Counted from the first letter of the stretch, positions 48,537-56,885 are shown. The stretch: 64,000 bases of DNA from Cellulosimicrobium cellulans (GCF_006539945.1 NZ_BJNZ01000006.1:124001-188000); one strand, 5' to 3'. Translations and numbers: made by a program. Notes: generated by a model not told the origin, from the letters alone.

Positions 48537-50303
48537 GTGAGACCACGAACGATCGTCCCGTCTGCCGCCGCCGCGAGCCTCGTGCTCGCGGCTCTGACCG
48601 CAGCACCCGTCGGTGCTGCCCCCGGAGGCGGCCTCCGGGCCGCCGACGGACCGCCGCCGCTCGAGGACCTCGTCACCGGCGACGCGGTCATGCAGCGGCT
48701 CCAGGACTTCCAGGACATCGCGGACGCCAACGACGGCAACCGCGCGATGGAGACGCCCGGCTACGAGGCGAGCGCCGTCTACGTCGAGGACACCCTGCGG
48801 GACGCCGGCTACGAGCCCGAGCGCCAGTACTTCACCTTCGAGGACCTGGTCATCGACGACCTGTCCCTCACCGCGGCCGGCGTCGAGGTGACGTCGGACG
48901 TCTACCCGGCCGAGTTCGCCCCCGACACCCCGGACGACGGCGTCACGGGCCCGATCGTCCAGCCTGCCGACGAGCTCGTCCAGGGCTGCACGGCCGAGAC
49001 CTGGGACGGGGTCGCCGTCACCGGCGCCGTGGCCCTGGTCAGCCGCGGCTCGTGCCCGTTCGCGGACAAGGCCCGGTTCGCCGCGGAGGCCGGTGCCGCC
49101 GCCGTCGTCCTCTACAACAACGCCGACGGCGCGCTGAACCCGACCCTCGGCGAGGCGAGCGACGTCTGGGTCCCGACCGTGGGCATCACGCAGGCCGACG
49201 GCCAGGCGATCCTCGCCGCGATCGCGGGCGGCGCCGAGGCGGTCGCGACCTACGACCTCCAGACGCACGTCGAGGAGTTCGAGACGTTCAACGTGATCGC
49301 CCAGACGCCGGGCGGCCGCGACGACAACGTCGTCATGGTCGGCGCGCACCTCGACAGCGTCGAGGACGGGCCGGGCATCAACGACAACGGCTCCGGCTCG
49401 GCGGCCATCCTCGAGGTCGCGGTCCAGCTCGCCGCCGCGACCGACGGCGGCCAGGACGTCGTGAACGCCGTCCGGTTCGCGTGGTGGGGCGCGGAGGAGG
49501 TCGGCCTGCGCGGCTCGACCCACTACGTGAGCGACCTCGTCGCGAACGACCCCGCGGCGCTCGACGACATCGCGACCTACCTCAACTTCGACATGGTCGG
49601 CTCGCCGAACTACATCATCGGCGTGTACGACGCGAACGAGTCCACGTACCCCGCGCCCGTCGAGGTGCCGCCGGGCTCGGCCGAGACCGAGGCGGTGTTC
49701 ACCGACTACTTCGACGGCATCGACCAGGCCTGGGTCGACACCGAGTTCTCCGGACGCTCCGACTACCAGGCGTTCATCGAGAACGGCGTCCCGGCGTCCG
49801 GCCTGTTCACCGGCGCGGACGGCTCGAAGACGGCCGAGGAGGTCGCGCTGTTCGGCGGCACCGAGGGCATCTTCTACGACCCGAACTACCACTCGCCGCA
49901 GGACACGATCGACAACGTCGACGCGACCGCGCTCGACATCATGTCGCGCGCGATCGGCCACGCGGTCGCGTCGCTGTCCGAGGACACGTTCGCGATCAAC
50001 GGCGTGGGCAACCCGCGCGTCGACGCGATCGAGGCGGAGGCACGGTGCCTGAACGGCACCGCCTACGTCGCCGTCCGGGCGACCAACGGCGAGGACGAGC
50101 CCGTCTCGCTGCGCCTCGTCACGCCGTTCGGCCAGCGGGCGTTCGGCCAGGTGGCTCCGGACGCCAACGCGTACCAGTCGTTCTCCACCCGGTCGGCGTC
50201 GGTCGACGCCGGCACCGTGAGCGTCGTCGCGCGCCTCGCGGGCGGCGGGGAGAACTACACCCAGACGTACGACGTCGCGTACGACGCGATCGCCTGCGGC
50301 TGA
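48537..50303 (+). CDS. Secreted M28 zinc aminopeptidase with PA domain
   Basis: 588 residues. Signal peptide about 1-30. A PA domain lies at about 125-215 (ALVSRGSCPFADKARFAAEAGAAAVVLYNN). The M28 catalytic domain, about 245-480, has the zinc ligands and catalytic acids of the Streptomyces/Vibrio aminopeptidase group: GAHLDS (His271), GINDNGSGSAA (Asp283), WWGAEEVGLRGS (Glu-Glu), LNFDMVGSPNY (Asp) and DPNYHSPQDT (His). The C-terminal module between Cys504 and Cys587 is shared with the GH43 and phosphatase proteins. GTG 48537 with GAGGAGG (48526-48532). Releases N-terminal amino acids from peptides outside the cell. Confidence 0.92.
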   Translation: MRPRTIVPSAAAASLVLAALTAAPVGAAPGGGLRAADGPPPLEDLVTGDAVMQRLQDFQDIADANDGNRAMETPGYEASAVYVEDTLRDAGYEPERQYFTFEDLVIDDLSLTAAGVEVTSDVYPAEFAPDTPDDGVTGPIVQPADELVQGCTAETWDGVAVTGAVALVSRGSCPFADKARFAAEAGAAAVVLYNNADGALNPTLGEASDVWVPTVGITQADGQAILAAIAGGAEAVATYDLQTHVEEFETFNVIAQTPGGRDDNVVMVGAHLDSVEDGPGINDNGSGSAAILEVAVQLAAATDGGQDVVNAVRFAWWGAEEVGLRGSTHYVSDLVANDPAALDDIATYLNFDMVGSPNYIIGVYDANESTYPAPVEVPPGSAETEAVFTDYFDGIDQAWVDTEFSGRSDYQAFIENGVPASGLFTGADGSKTAEEVALFGGTEGIFYDPNYHSPQDTIDNVDATALDIMSRAIGHAVASLSEDTFAINGVGNPRVDAIEAEARCLNGTAYVAVRATNGEDEPVSLRLVTPFGQRAFGQVAPDANAYQSFSTRSASVDAGTVSVVARLAGGGENYTQTYDVAYDAIACG

Positions 50304-50324
50304 CGCAGCCGGGTCACCCTGACG

Positions 50325-50359
50325 GGCGGGGCCGTCCTCCACGGGAGGGCGGCCCCGCC
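50325..50359. terminator. Terminator of the M28 peptidase gene
   Basis: Near-perfect hairpin (50325-50340 with 50343-50359; GGCGGGGCCG core), 22 bases after the stop codon. Confidence 0.8.
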
Positions 50360-50483
50360 TGCGTCGAAGGACGTGCGCGGTGGGTCGTGCGCCGCGGGCC
50401 GCGACGGGTCGGCGGGGTCGGTCCCGCCGGGTCTACGCTGGCCCGCGGTGCGCCGTCGTGCGGCGCGGCGGACAGGGGGTCAC

Positions 50484-51647
50484 GTGGCGAAGGAACCGTT
50501 CCTCACGACGACGGGCGACGAGCCGGGCGAGGGTCCCGACCTGCCCGGCACGACGTCGGGTGACGAGCGCAGCACCCTCGCGCGGCTGCTCGGCGAGAAG
50601 CGCCTCCTGCGCGTCCCCGCACTCCCGGCGCTGTGGCGACCCACGTTCGCGCGACCCTCGTTCTCGCTGCCGGTCGCGCTCCCCGGCCGTCGTGCGCGAC
50701 GCGACGACGTCGACCCGGCGCCCGAGGCCGCTCCCGAGCCCGACCTCGACACCGCGCTCGAGGACGCGCTCGTCGTGGCGCTCGCGGACGACGGTGCGGT
50801 GGCCGACGGCGCCGACGGCGCGGACGGGGGTCTGCTCGACGGCGCCACGGACGACGGCGCGTTGGACGAGGTCGTCGCGGAGTGGGTGCGGCGCGCGATC
50901 GCCGCGTACCCGCGGCCGTCGCACCCGCTCGAGCGCGAGTGGGACGTGTCGGTCCAGGGGGTCGTGCGACTCGTCCCGTACGTGCCGCGGTTCGCGACGG
51001 CGCCGCTCGCGCTGCTCGACCGGTTCGGCGCCGTGACGATCGGTCCCGAACGCGTGGGCCTCGACGGCAAGGACGTGGACTGGGACCGCGTGGTCGAGGT
51101 CCGCACGGCGCCCGCGTGGACGTGCCTGTCGGCCGAGGCGCTGGAGGTGAACCTCGCGCAGTACGTCGTGGCGCTGCCACCGTTGCCCGGCCGCGCGTGG
51201 GTGCTGCGCAAGATCAGCGAGCTCCTGCTCTCGCTCTACCTCGCCGTGCTGCCGCCGGACGCGGACGGCGACGACGCCGTCGCGCACGCGCTCCTCGGCG
51301 CGTCCGGTGTCGAGGGCGGTGCGGCGGACCCGCCCGACGGCGGCGCGGACGTCGGCGACGCGGACACGCCGGCGGACCCGATGTTCGACCGCGTGGTCAC
51401 CCAGGTCGTCTACCGGCGGCGGTTCGGGACGGGCGAGGCGCAGGCGAGCACGACGTCCGTCCTGCTCCAGCTCGCGCTGCGCGGCTCGACCGACACGATC
51501 GTCCGCACGGCGGCGGAGCGCGGGGTCGAGGTCGTGCACGTGCGGGCCGAGGACACGAGCGTCGGGTCGGTCGTGGCGCGCGCGGCGACGTGGCGCCGCA
51601 CGGCGCTCGACCTGCGCGAGCGCGTGGGCCGGCGCCTCGGGCGCTGA
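50484..51647 (+). CDS. Hypothetical protein
   Basis: 387 residues, no signal peptide. A basic/hydrophobic N-terminal third, an Asp/Ala/Gly-rich linker (about 88-130), then a folded region: EWVRRAIAAYPRPSHPLEREWDVSVQGVVRLVPYVPRFATAPLALLDRFGAVTIGPERVGLDGKDVDWDRVVEVRT, which has the look of a PH-like or regulatory beta domain, and FGTGEAQASTTSVLLQLALRGSTDTIVRTAAERGVEVVHV. GTG 50484 has AGGGGG upstream; GTG 50448 is an in-frame alternative with TACGCT at 50434-50439. It converges with the next gene, 3 bases away. Family unknown. Confidence 0.7.
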   Translation: MAKEPFLTTTGDEPGEGPDLPGTTSGDERSTLARLLGEKRLLRVPALPALWRPTFARPSFSLPVALPGRRARRDDVDPAPEAAPEPDLDTALEDALVVALADDGAVADGADGADGGLLDGATDDGALDEVVAEWVRRAIAAYPRPSHPLEREWDVSVQGVVRLVPYVPRFATAPLALLDRFGAVTIGPERVGLDGKDVDWDRVVEVRTAPAWTCLSAEALEVNLAQYVVALPPLPGRAWVLRKISELLLSLYLAVLPPDADGDDAVAHALLGASGVEGGAADPPDGGADVGDADTPADPMFDRVVTQVVYRRRFGTGEAQASTTSVLLQLALRGSTDTIVRTAAERGVEVVHVRAEDTSVGSVVARAATWRRTALDLRERVGRRLGR

Positions 51648-51650
51648 CGG

Positions 51651-52334
51651 CTACCGGTCGAGCGCCTCGAGGATGGGGGTGTCGCCGGCGGTGAACCGGA
51701 CGAAGCGGCCGATCGTCGCGGGGGTGCGCACGGCCTGCGCGACGACCATCGCGACGTCCGCGCGCGAGACCTGCGAGGCGGCGCCGCCCGGGACGTCGTC
51801 GGCTCCGTCGAGCCCGTCGGCACCGTCCCCGACGACGCGGATCGCCCCGGTCGGGTCGCCGTCGGTCAGGGTGCCCGGCCCGAGGATGGTCCAGTCGAGG
51901 TCGGTACCCCGCAGGTGGTCGTCGGCGGCGAGCTTGGCGTCCGCGTAGGCGAAGAAGCTCGAGTCCGGGTCGACGCCGTGGTCGGGCACGGACCCGATCC
52001 ACGACACCATGAGGTACCGGCTCACGCCGGCGGCCGCCGCGGCGTCCATGGTGCGGCTCGCGGCGTCGCGGTCGACGGCGTAGGTGCGCTCCGGGCTCCC
52101 CCCGCCCGCCCCGGCGGACCACACGACGGCGTCGAACCCGCCGAACGCGGCGGTGAGCTCGTCGACGGAGGAGTGCTCGACGTCGAGCAGGAGCGGCTCG
52201 CCGCCGAGGCGGCGGACGAGCGGGAGCTGCTCCTCGGCGCGCACGATCCCGGTCACGGCGGCGTCGTGGTCGACGAGGATCGGGACGAGCAGCCGGCCCA
52301 CCTTGCCGTGGGCACCGACGAGGGCGATCTTCAT
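51651..52334 (-). CDS. NAD(P)-binding atypical short-chain dehydrogenase
   Basis: 227 residues. MKIALVGAHGKVGRLLVPILVDHDAAVTGIVRAEEQ gives the GxxGxxG-type glycine motif of atypical SDRs (NmrA/YwnB group). AVVWSAGAGGG, YLMVSWIGSV and WTILGPGTLTDGDPTG are the usual later motifs. The canonical YxxxK is replaced by an FAYADAKLAADDHL arrangement, where Tyr and Lys remain in phase. Probably an NAD(P)H-linked reductase or redox sensor. ATG 52334 with an AGGAG ribosome site. The substrate is unknown. Confidence 0.87.
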   Translation of the reverse strand: MKIALVGAHGKVGRLLVPILVDHDAAVTGIVRAEEQLPLVRRLGGEPLLLDVEHSSVDELTAAFGGFDAVVWSAGAGGGSPERTYAVDRDAASRTMDAAAAAGVSRYLMVSWIGSVPDHGVDPDSSFFAYADAKLAADDHLRGTDLDWTILGPGTLTDGDPTGAIRVVGDGADGLDGADDVPGGAASQVSRADVAMVVAQAVRTPATIGRFVRFTAGDTPILEALDR

Positions 52335-52360
52335 GCGGCGGACTCCTGTCTGCTGACGTC

Positions 52361-52413
52361 GAGATCGACCCGAGCCCGAGAGATCGACCCTCAGGAGGCC
52401 GATCTCGAGTCGG
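52361..52413. repeat. Palindromic repeat, second copy of the 28-bp element
   Basis: 52380-52407 is an exact reverse-complement copy of 22827-22854 (cores GAGATCGACCC and GGCCGATCTC). CGAGATCGACCC is duplicated just before it (52361 region). It lies between two minus-strand genes (upstream lipoprotein, downstream dehydrogenase), a terminator position. Confidence 0.78.
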
Positions 52414-52499
52414 TCAGGCCGAACTCGCGGTGAGGATCCCACCGTGCTCTCCCGAGGCCGACGCCGCCACCCGGGGCGGCGTCCGAGGCACCGGGAGCG

Positions 52500-52988
52500 T
52501 CAGGGGCAGTGTCGCGCGTTGGGCGCCGCGGCGAGCGTCGCCGTCGCCGACCCGCGGAGGAGGTCGCCGCCCGCAGGGTCCTGGGCGCACACCGTCCAGC
52601 CGTTCGACGCCCCCGGCAGCGTGCCCGCGCCCGGGTCGCGCGCGTCGACCACGACGACGCTCGCGGCGCCGCGCTTCTCCAGGTCCGCGCGCGCCTGCTT
52701 GAGCCTGGTCTCCACGAGGTTCGGCATCGGGAACGCGGGCTCGATCTCGACCGAGACCTCGACGCCGTCGGACCCGCCGGGCGGGACCGGAGCCCCCGGA
52801 CCCGTGGTCGGGCCGCCCGTGGGGTCGGTGGGCTCAGCCGTCGGGCTGGCGGTGGGGACCGCGGTCGGCTCGGCGGTGGGCGACGGCGTCGGGGTTCCCG
52901 GGCCGCCGGGCACAGCCTCCGCTCGGCACCCGGCGAGCGCCGCCACGGCCACGGCGGCGAGCACCACGACGCGTGCGCGCCGAGGCAC
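52500..52988 (-). CDS. Lipoprotein with PASTA-like C-terminal domain
   Basis: 162 residues from GTG 52988. The signal VPRRARVVVLAAVAVAALAGC ends in a good lipobox (Cys about 21). A long Pro/Thr/Ala stalk follows (TPTPSPTAEPTAVPTASPTAE), then a domain of about 75 residues (MPNLVETRLKQARADLEKRGA, VVVDARDPG, NGWTVCAQDPAGGD) laid out like a PASTA domain (PNLxGxxxxxAxxxLxxxG...VxxQxPxxG). Two cysteines may pair. The frame stays open upstream to an ATG at 53117, but the longer N-terminus lacks signal character. It could sense wall fragments; the role is inferred only from the domain look. Confidence 0.72.
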   Translation of the reverse strand: MPRRARVVVLAAVAVAALAGCRAEAVPGGPGTPTPSPTAEPTAVPTASPTAEPTDPTGGPTTGPGAPVPPGGSDGVEVSVEIEPAFPMPNLVETRLKQARADLEKRGAASVVVVDARDPGAGTLPGASNGWTVCAQDPAGGDLLRGSATATLAAAPNARHCP

Positions 52989-52990
52989 TC

Positions 52991-53016
52991 CTCTGACGCC
53001 CGCGCGGGCGTCAGAG
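52991..53016. repeat. Perfect 26-bp palindrome
   Basis: CTCTGACGCCCGC followed directly by its exact reverse complement, no loop. It abuts the preferred start of the lipoprotein gene on the minus strand and follows the end of ndh by 186 bases. It could be an operator dyad or a terminator stem. Confidence 0.65.
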
Positions 53017-53201
53017 TGCGCCGCGCGCTCCTGCGAGCTGTTCTTCGTCCGGCCTGTCGTCGTCGACGGTGCCGTCGTTCGTCGTGCCACCACACGTGCC
53101 CCCGGTTGCCCCTGCAAACTTCCTTGCGTCTTCGAGGGTACGTGACGGTCGCGCCGGCCGCGGCCGGGGGAGCCGATGACCGCGGGTGATCCTCGGTCGC
53201 C

Positions 53202-54518
53202 TCAGCCGCGGCGGGGCGACGTGCGCTTGGGCGGCCGGACGGTCGGGACGTCGCCGACGATGGGGATCGGGCGACGGTGGAACGGGAAGCCGTAGCGCGT
53301 GACCAGGCCGGCGAGCGTCGTCAGCCGGTTGCGCGGCCCGATGAGCCCCATGATGTGGACGAACAGCCATGCCAGCCACGCGACGCCGCGGGTGAGGCGC
53401 AGCCTCCCGACGACCTCGGCGATCGCCGCGCGCCGGCCGATCACCGCCATGGTGCCCTTGTCGAAGTACCGCAGGGACGTCGTCGGGCGCCCGGCGAGCA
53501 GCGCCTCGATGTTGCGCGCGACCTGCTCGCCCGACTGGATCGCCGGCTGCGCGAGCTGCGGCAGCCCGGCGGGAGAGATCGCGATGTCGCCCGCCGCGAA
53601 GACCCCGGGCAGGCCCTCGACCTGGAGGTCGTCTCCCACGACGACGCGCCCGCCCTCGCCGCGCGGCAGGCCCCAGTCGTCGACCTCCTCGTGCGGGTGG
53701 ACGCCCGCCGACCAGACCGTGAGGTCGGAGCGGATGCGCGTGCCGTCGGTGAGCACGACGGCGTCCGGCAACACCTCCGCGACCCCGGCCCCCAGGTGCA
53801 GGCCGACACCGCGACGGCGCAGCTCCTCCGCCGCGTACCGGCGCAACCTCGGGTGGAACGACTTGAGCACCTCGCCGCCGCGCTGGACGATCTTCACCTC
53901 GAACGCGTCGCCGTGGATCTCCGGGTAGGCGGGTCGCAGGCCCGCGGTGCGGAGCTCCGCGAGCGCCCCGGCGACCTCGACGCCCGTCGCGCCGCCGCCG
54001 ACGACCACGACGCGCAGCCCCTCGTCGGTCCCGGGGTTCGCCGCCGCCTTCTCGAGGCGGATGAACAGCGTGTCCCGGATCTTCATGGCCTGGGACCGCG
54101 AGTACATGGGGAACGAGTTCTCCTTGGCGCCGGGGGTGCCGAAGAAGTTCGCCGTGACGCCGTTCGCGACGACGAGGTAGTCGTAGTCGACCCACTCGTC
54201 GTTGAGGAGGCGGATGCGGCGCGCCTCGTGGTCGATGCCGACGAGGTGCTCGTGCACGACCCGCACGTTCTTCTGCTTCAGCCGCAGCCCGCGCAGGAAG
54301 TACGTGACGTCGCCCGGGTTCAGCCCCCCGGTCGCGACCTGGTAGAGCAGCGGCTGGAACGTGTTGTAGACGCGGCGGTCGACGAGCGTCACGCGCACGG
54401 GCGCCTTCGCGAGCCCCTTGACGACCGCGAGCCCGGCGAACCCCGCGCCGACCACCACGACGTGCGGCAGGGAGTCGGGGGCTGCCGGACCAGGCGCAGC
54501 GGTGACGGGCTCGGGCAC
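53202..54518 (-). CDS. ndh: Type II NADH dehydrogenase
   Basis: 438 residues. Two dinucleotide folds: FAD site VVVVGAGFAGLAVVKGLAK (about 19-37) and NADH site LRVVVVGGGATGVEVAGALAEL (about 165-186). Also FQPLLYQVATGGLNPGD, characteristic of NDH-2, and VFAAGDIA near 305 for flavin binding. A C-terminal amphipathic segment (WLAWLFVHIMGLIG) attaches it to the membrane. It passes electrons from NADH to menaquinone without pumping protons. GTG 54518 with GAGGAGG upstream. The long 540-bp upstream region contains the second 21-bp repeat locus. Confidence 0.92.
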   Translation of the reverse strand: MPEPVTAAPGPAAPDSLPHVVVVGAGFAGLAVVKGLAKAPVRVTLVDRRVYNTFQPLLYQVATGGLNPGDVTYFLRGLRLKQKNVRVVHEHLVGIDHEARRIRLLNDEWVDYDYLVVANGVTANFFGTPGAKENSFPMYSRSQAMKIRDTLFIRLEKAAANPGTDEGLRVVVVGGGATGVEVAGALAELRTAGLRPAYPEIHGDAFEVKIVQRGGEVLKSFHPRLRRYAAEELRRRGVGLHLGAGVAEVLPDAVVLTDGTRIRSDLTVWSAGVHPHEEVDDWGLPRGEGGRVVVGDDLQVEGLPGVFAAGDIAISPAGLPQLAQPAIQSGEQVARNIEALLAGRPTTSLRYFDKGTMAVIGRRAAIAEVVGRLRLTRGVAWLAWLFVHIMGLIGPRNRLTTLAGLVTRYGFPFHRRPIPIVGDVPTVRPPKRTSPRRG

Positions 54519-54668
54519 GGGGCCTCCTCGGGGCGACGGGGTGGGAGAGCGCCGGTGCCCGCCCGCCTGCGTCGCGGACGTCGCCGACGACGTCTGCCAG
54601 GTTACGGCGAACCCCGCCCCCGCGCCGAACAGGGCGCCGTGGCGCGGGGTACAACCGGGGCCGGCCCA

Positions 54669-54752
54669 GGTAGAACCATGGTCACGCGAGGTAGAGCCCT
54701 GGTCCGCCGAGGTAGAGCCCTGGTTGCGCGAGGTAGAGCTGTGGTTCTTGGG
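54669..54752. repeat. 21-bp repeat array, locus B left (four forward units)
   Basis: Units at 54669-54689, 54690-54710, 54711-54731 and 54732-54752, all beginning GGTAGA and containing (C/A)(T/G)GGT at position 11-15; the last one decays after TGTGGTT. Same unit as at 30801. Confidence 0.88.
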
Positions 54753-54781
54753 TTCGACGGCGTGTGGTTGCCCTGGGTGGT

Positions 54782-54874
54782 CGGGGTGGGTGGTGGTGCC
54801 GCGTCTACCATCCGCCGCTCGTTCCTCGCGGCTCCCGCCAGGCCCGCCACGACGCGGCACCACCACCCACCCCG
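54782..54874. repeat. 24-bp perfect inverted repeat between the two repeat arrays
   Basis: Arms 54782-54805 and 54851-54874 (CGGGGTGGGTGGTGGTGCCG plus CGTC) with a 45-base loop. It lies in the middle of the 21-bp arrays, giving a nested palindrome about 360 bp across. Confidence 0.82.
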
Positions 54875-54945
54875 CCCGGCGTCGTCTCGCCCTGGTCCGC
54901 ACGCACCCCGGGCGACCGCAGGACCCGCATGACCTGGGTTCTCGT

Positions 54946-55029
54946 TCGGCGGACCAGGGCTCTACCCCGCGCGACCACGGCTCTACCTCGCGCGACCAGG
55001 GCTCTACCTCGCGCGACCAGGGTTCTACC
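54946..55029. repeat. 21-bp repeat array, locus B right (four reverse units)
   Basis: Units 54946-54966, 54967-54987, 54988-55008 and 55009-55029, all ending TCTACC and containing CGACCA(G/C)GG. They are reverse complements of the units at 54669 and 30801. They end 29 bases after the acyl-CoA ligase stop codon on the minus strand. Confidence 0.88.
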
Positions 55030-55057
55030 TCGGCAGTCGCCGGGTCGGGGCGGGGTG

Positions 55058-56854
55058 TCAGGCGCGGTGGTGCTCGACGTCGTCGCGGTGCAGGAGGTCC
55101 TCGCGGACGACGCGACGCAGGACCTTGCCGATCTGGGAGCGCGGGAGCTCCGGCACGACGGCGAGGGTGCGGGGCAGGGCGTAGCGCGCGAGGCGCTTCT
55201 CGCCCCACTCGCGGACGGCGGCGAGGTCGACGCGCGGGGGCGAGGCGGCGTCGTCCGCGTCGTCGAGCACGACGACGGCGGCGACGTGCTCGTCCGAGCC
55301 GCTGCCGGGCACGCCCACGACGGCGACGTCGCGGACGCCCGGCATCCCGCGCAGGTGGTCCTCCACCTGGGAGGGGTACACCTTGAACCCGCCGGTGACG
55401 ATCATCTCCTTGATGCGGTCGACGAGCGTGACGAGGCCGGCGTCGGGGCCGTCGAGCGCGACGCGCACGACGTCGCCCGTGCGCAGCCAGCCGTCGTCGA
55501 GGAGCTGGTGCGCGGTCTCCTCGGGGCGGTTCCAGTAGCCGCGGAACACCTGCGGGCCGCGCACGAGGAGCTCGCCGCGCACGGTGCGGGGCGCGGCGGG
55601 GTCGTCCGTGGGCTCGGGGTCGGCGTCGCGCAGGTCGCCCGCGTCGAGCGCGTCCGCGTCGACCACGCGGATCTCGGTGCTGGGGAACGGGAGGCCGAGC
55701 GTGCCGGGGCGGCGGTCGTCGGAGCACGGGTTGCCGAGCGAGATCGGCGACGTCTCGGTCATGCCGTAGCCCTCGATGAGCAGCCCGCCCGTCGCGTCCT
55801 CCCAGCGCCGTGCGGTCTCGGCGGTGATGGGCATCGCGCCGGCGAACGCGAGGCGGATCGAGGTGAGGTCGGAGCCCGCCCCGGTCGCGTCGGCGGCCGC
55901 CGTGACGATGCGGTCGAACATGGGCGCGACGCCGGGCAGGAACGTCGCGGGGCGGCGCGCCTGCGCGGCGACGAACGCCTGCGGGTCGAACTTGGGGAAC
56001 GCGACGAGCGTCGCGCCGATGCGCGCTGGCAGGGTGAGGCAGAACGTCAGCCCGAACGCGTGGAAGAAGGGCAGCACGCCGTAGACGGTCTCGGCGCCCT
56101 CCTCGAACGTCGCCCACGCCTGACCCTGCACGACGTTCGCGACGAGGTTGCGGTGCGTCAGGACCGCGCCCTTGGGGGTGCCCGTGGTGCCGCCGGTGTA
56201 CTGGAGGAGCGCGACGTCGTCGGGGCCCGGGTGGGGGAGCGCGGGCGGGAGCGCCCGCGCGCGGCGGACGAGGTCGTGCCAGTCGGGCACGCCCGCGGGG
56301 ACGGGGCCGCGTAGCGCGTCGCGCTGGGCCCGCGCGCGGGCTACGGGCAGGCGGAGCGCGAGGCGGCTCCCGCGGGGAAGGTCGCGCGCGATGTCGAGCC
56401 CGACGACGGTGCGCAGCCCGGGCGCGTGCGAGCGGGCCTCGAGCACGGCGGGGACGGTCTTGGTCCACACGACGGCGACGCTCGCGCCGGAGTCGGCGAG
56501 CTGGTGGGCGAGCTCGTCGGCGGTGTACGTGGGGTTGTGCTCGACCACGACGGCACCGAGGCGCTGGACGGCGTAGAACGCGACGAGGTGCGACGTGCTG
56601 TTGGGCAGGACGAGCGCGACGCGGTCGCCGTGGCGCACGCCGAGGTCGTGCAGGGCGCTCGCGGCGCGCTCGACCTGCGCGACGAGCCGGGCGTAGGTCG
56701 TGGTCGCGCCGAAGAAGTCGACCGCGACGCGGTCCGGCCAGCGCTCGGCCGCGCGGTACAGGGCGGCCGTGACCGGCTCGTCGGGGACCTCGACGTCCGT
56801 CGGGACGCCGGGGGCGTAACGGCCGGTCCACGGCCTCGTCGCCAGAGTGTTCAC
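55058..56854 (-). CDS. fadD: Acyl-CoA synthetase (AMP-forming, FadD type)
   Basis: 598 residues of the ANL superfamily. LLQYTGGTTGTPKGAVLTHRN (P-loop, about 215), LPFFHAFGLTF, GYGMTETSPISLGN (adenylate-binding), GWLRTGDVVRV and the C-terminal hinge/catalytic DRIKEMIVTGGFKVYPSQVE and SQIGKVLRR (catalytic Lys) are complete. It activates a fatty acid with ATP and CoA, probably medium or long chain. GTG 56854 has TACGGT at -12 to -7, so the message is likely leaderless. The dyad AACCTACG-N4-CGTAGGTT over the promoter suggests TetR-type control. Confidence 0.9.
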   Translation of the reverse strand: MNTLATRPWTGRYAPGVPTDVEVPDEPVTAALYRAAERWPDRVAVDFFGATTTYARLVAQVERAASALHDLGVRHGDRVALVLPNSTSHLVAFYAVQRLGAVVVEHNPTYTADELAHQLADSGASVAVVWTKTVPAVLEARSHAPGLRTVVGLDIARDLPRGSRLALRLPVARARAQRDALRGPVPAGVPDWHDLVRRARALPPALPHPGPDDVALLQYTGGTTGTPKGAVLTHRNLVANVVQGQAWATFEEGAETVYGVLPFFHAFGLTFCLTLPARIGATLVAFPKFDPQAFVAAQARRPATFLPGVAPMFDRIVTAAADATGAGSDLTSIRLAFAGAMPITAETARRWEDATGGLLIEGYGMTETSPISLGNPCSDDRRPGTLGLPFPSTEIRVVDADALDAGDLRDADPEPTDDPAAPRTVRGELLVRGPQVFRGYWNRPEETAHQLLDDGWLRTGDVVRVALDGPDAGLVTLVDRIKEMIVTGGFKVYPSQVEDHLRGMPGVRDVAVVGVPGSGSDEHVAAVVVLDDADDAASPPRVDLAAVREWGEKRLARYALPRTLAVVPELPRSQIGKVLRRVVREDLLHRDDVEHHRA

Positions 56855-56860
56855 TACGCC

Positions 56861-56885
56861 ACCGTAACCTACGGTTGCGTAGGTT
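56861..56885 (-). promoter_or_regulatory. Promoter and TetR-type dyad upstream of fadD
   Basis: Perfect 8-bp inverted repeat AACCTACG-GTTG-CGTAGGTT (56866-56885) abutting the -10 TACGGT (minus strand, 56866-56861) that is placed at -12 to -7 of the GTG. A bound repressor would exclude RNA polymerase. Confidence 0.6.

Larger units (their letters stand above)
54519..55057. other. Intergenic region of 539 bp filled by repeats
   Basis: No gene. Apart from the ndh promoter and leader zone (54519-54660), the region is almost entirely repeat: four forward 21-bp units, a 24-bp inverted repeat around a 45-base loop, and four reverse 21-bp units. Because 21 is a multiple of three, the units read as heptapeptide repeats in several frames, but these are not real proteins. 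Confidence 0.7.

Noticed and set aside
52430-53145. Plus-strand frame across the lipoprotein region
   Set aside because: The minus strand encodes a clear lipobox, Pro/Thr stalk and PASTA-like domain; the plus-strand translation is low-complexity.
54669-55029. Heptapeptide-repeat proteins apparently encoded by the 21-bp arrays
   Set aside because: 21 bp is seven codons, so any frame without a stop stays open. There is no ribosome site, the arrays are inverted, and the same unit is intergenic at 30731.
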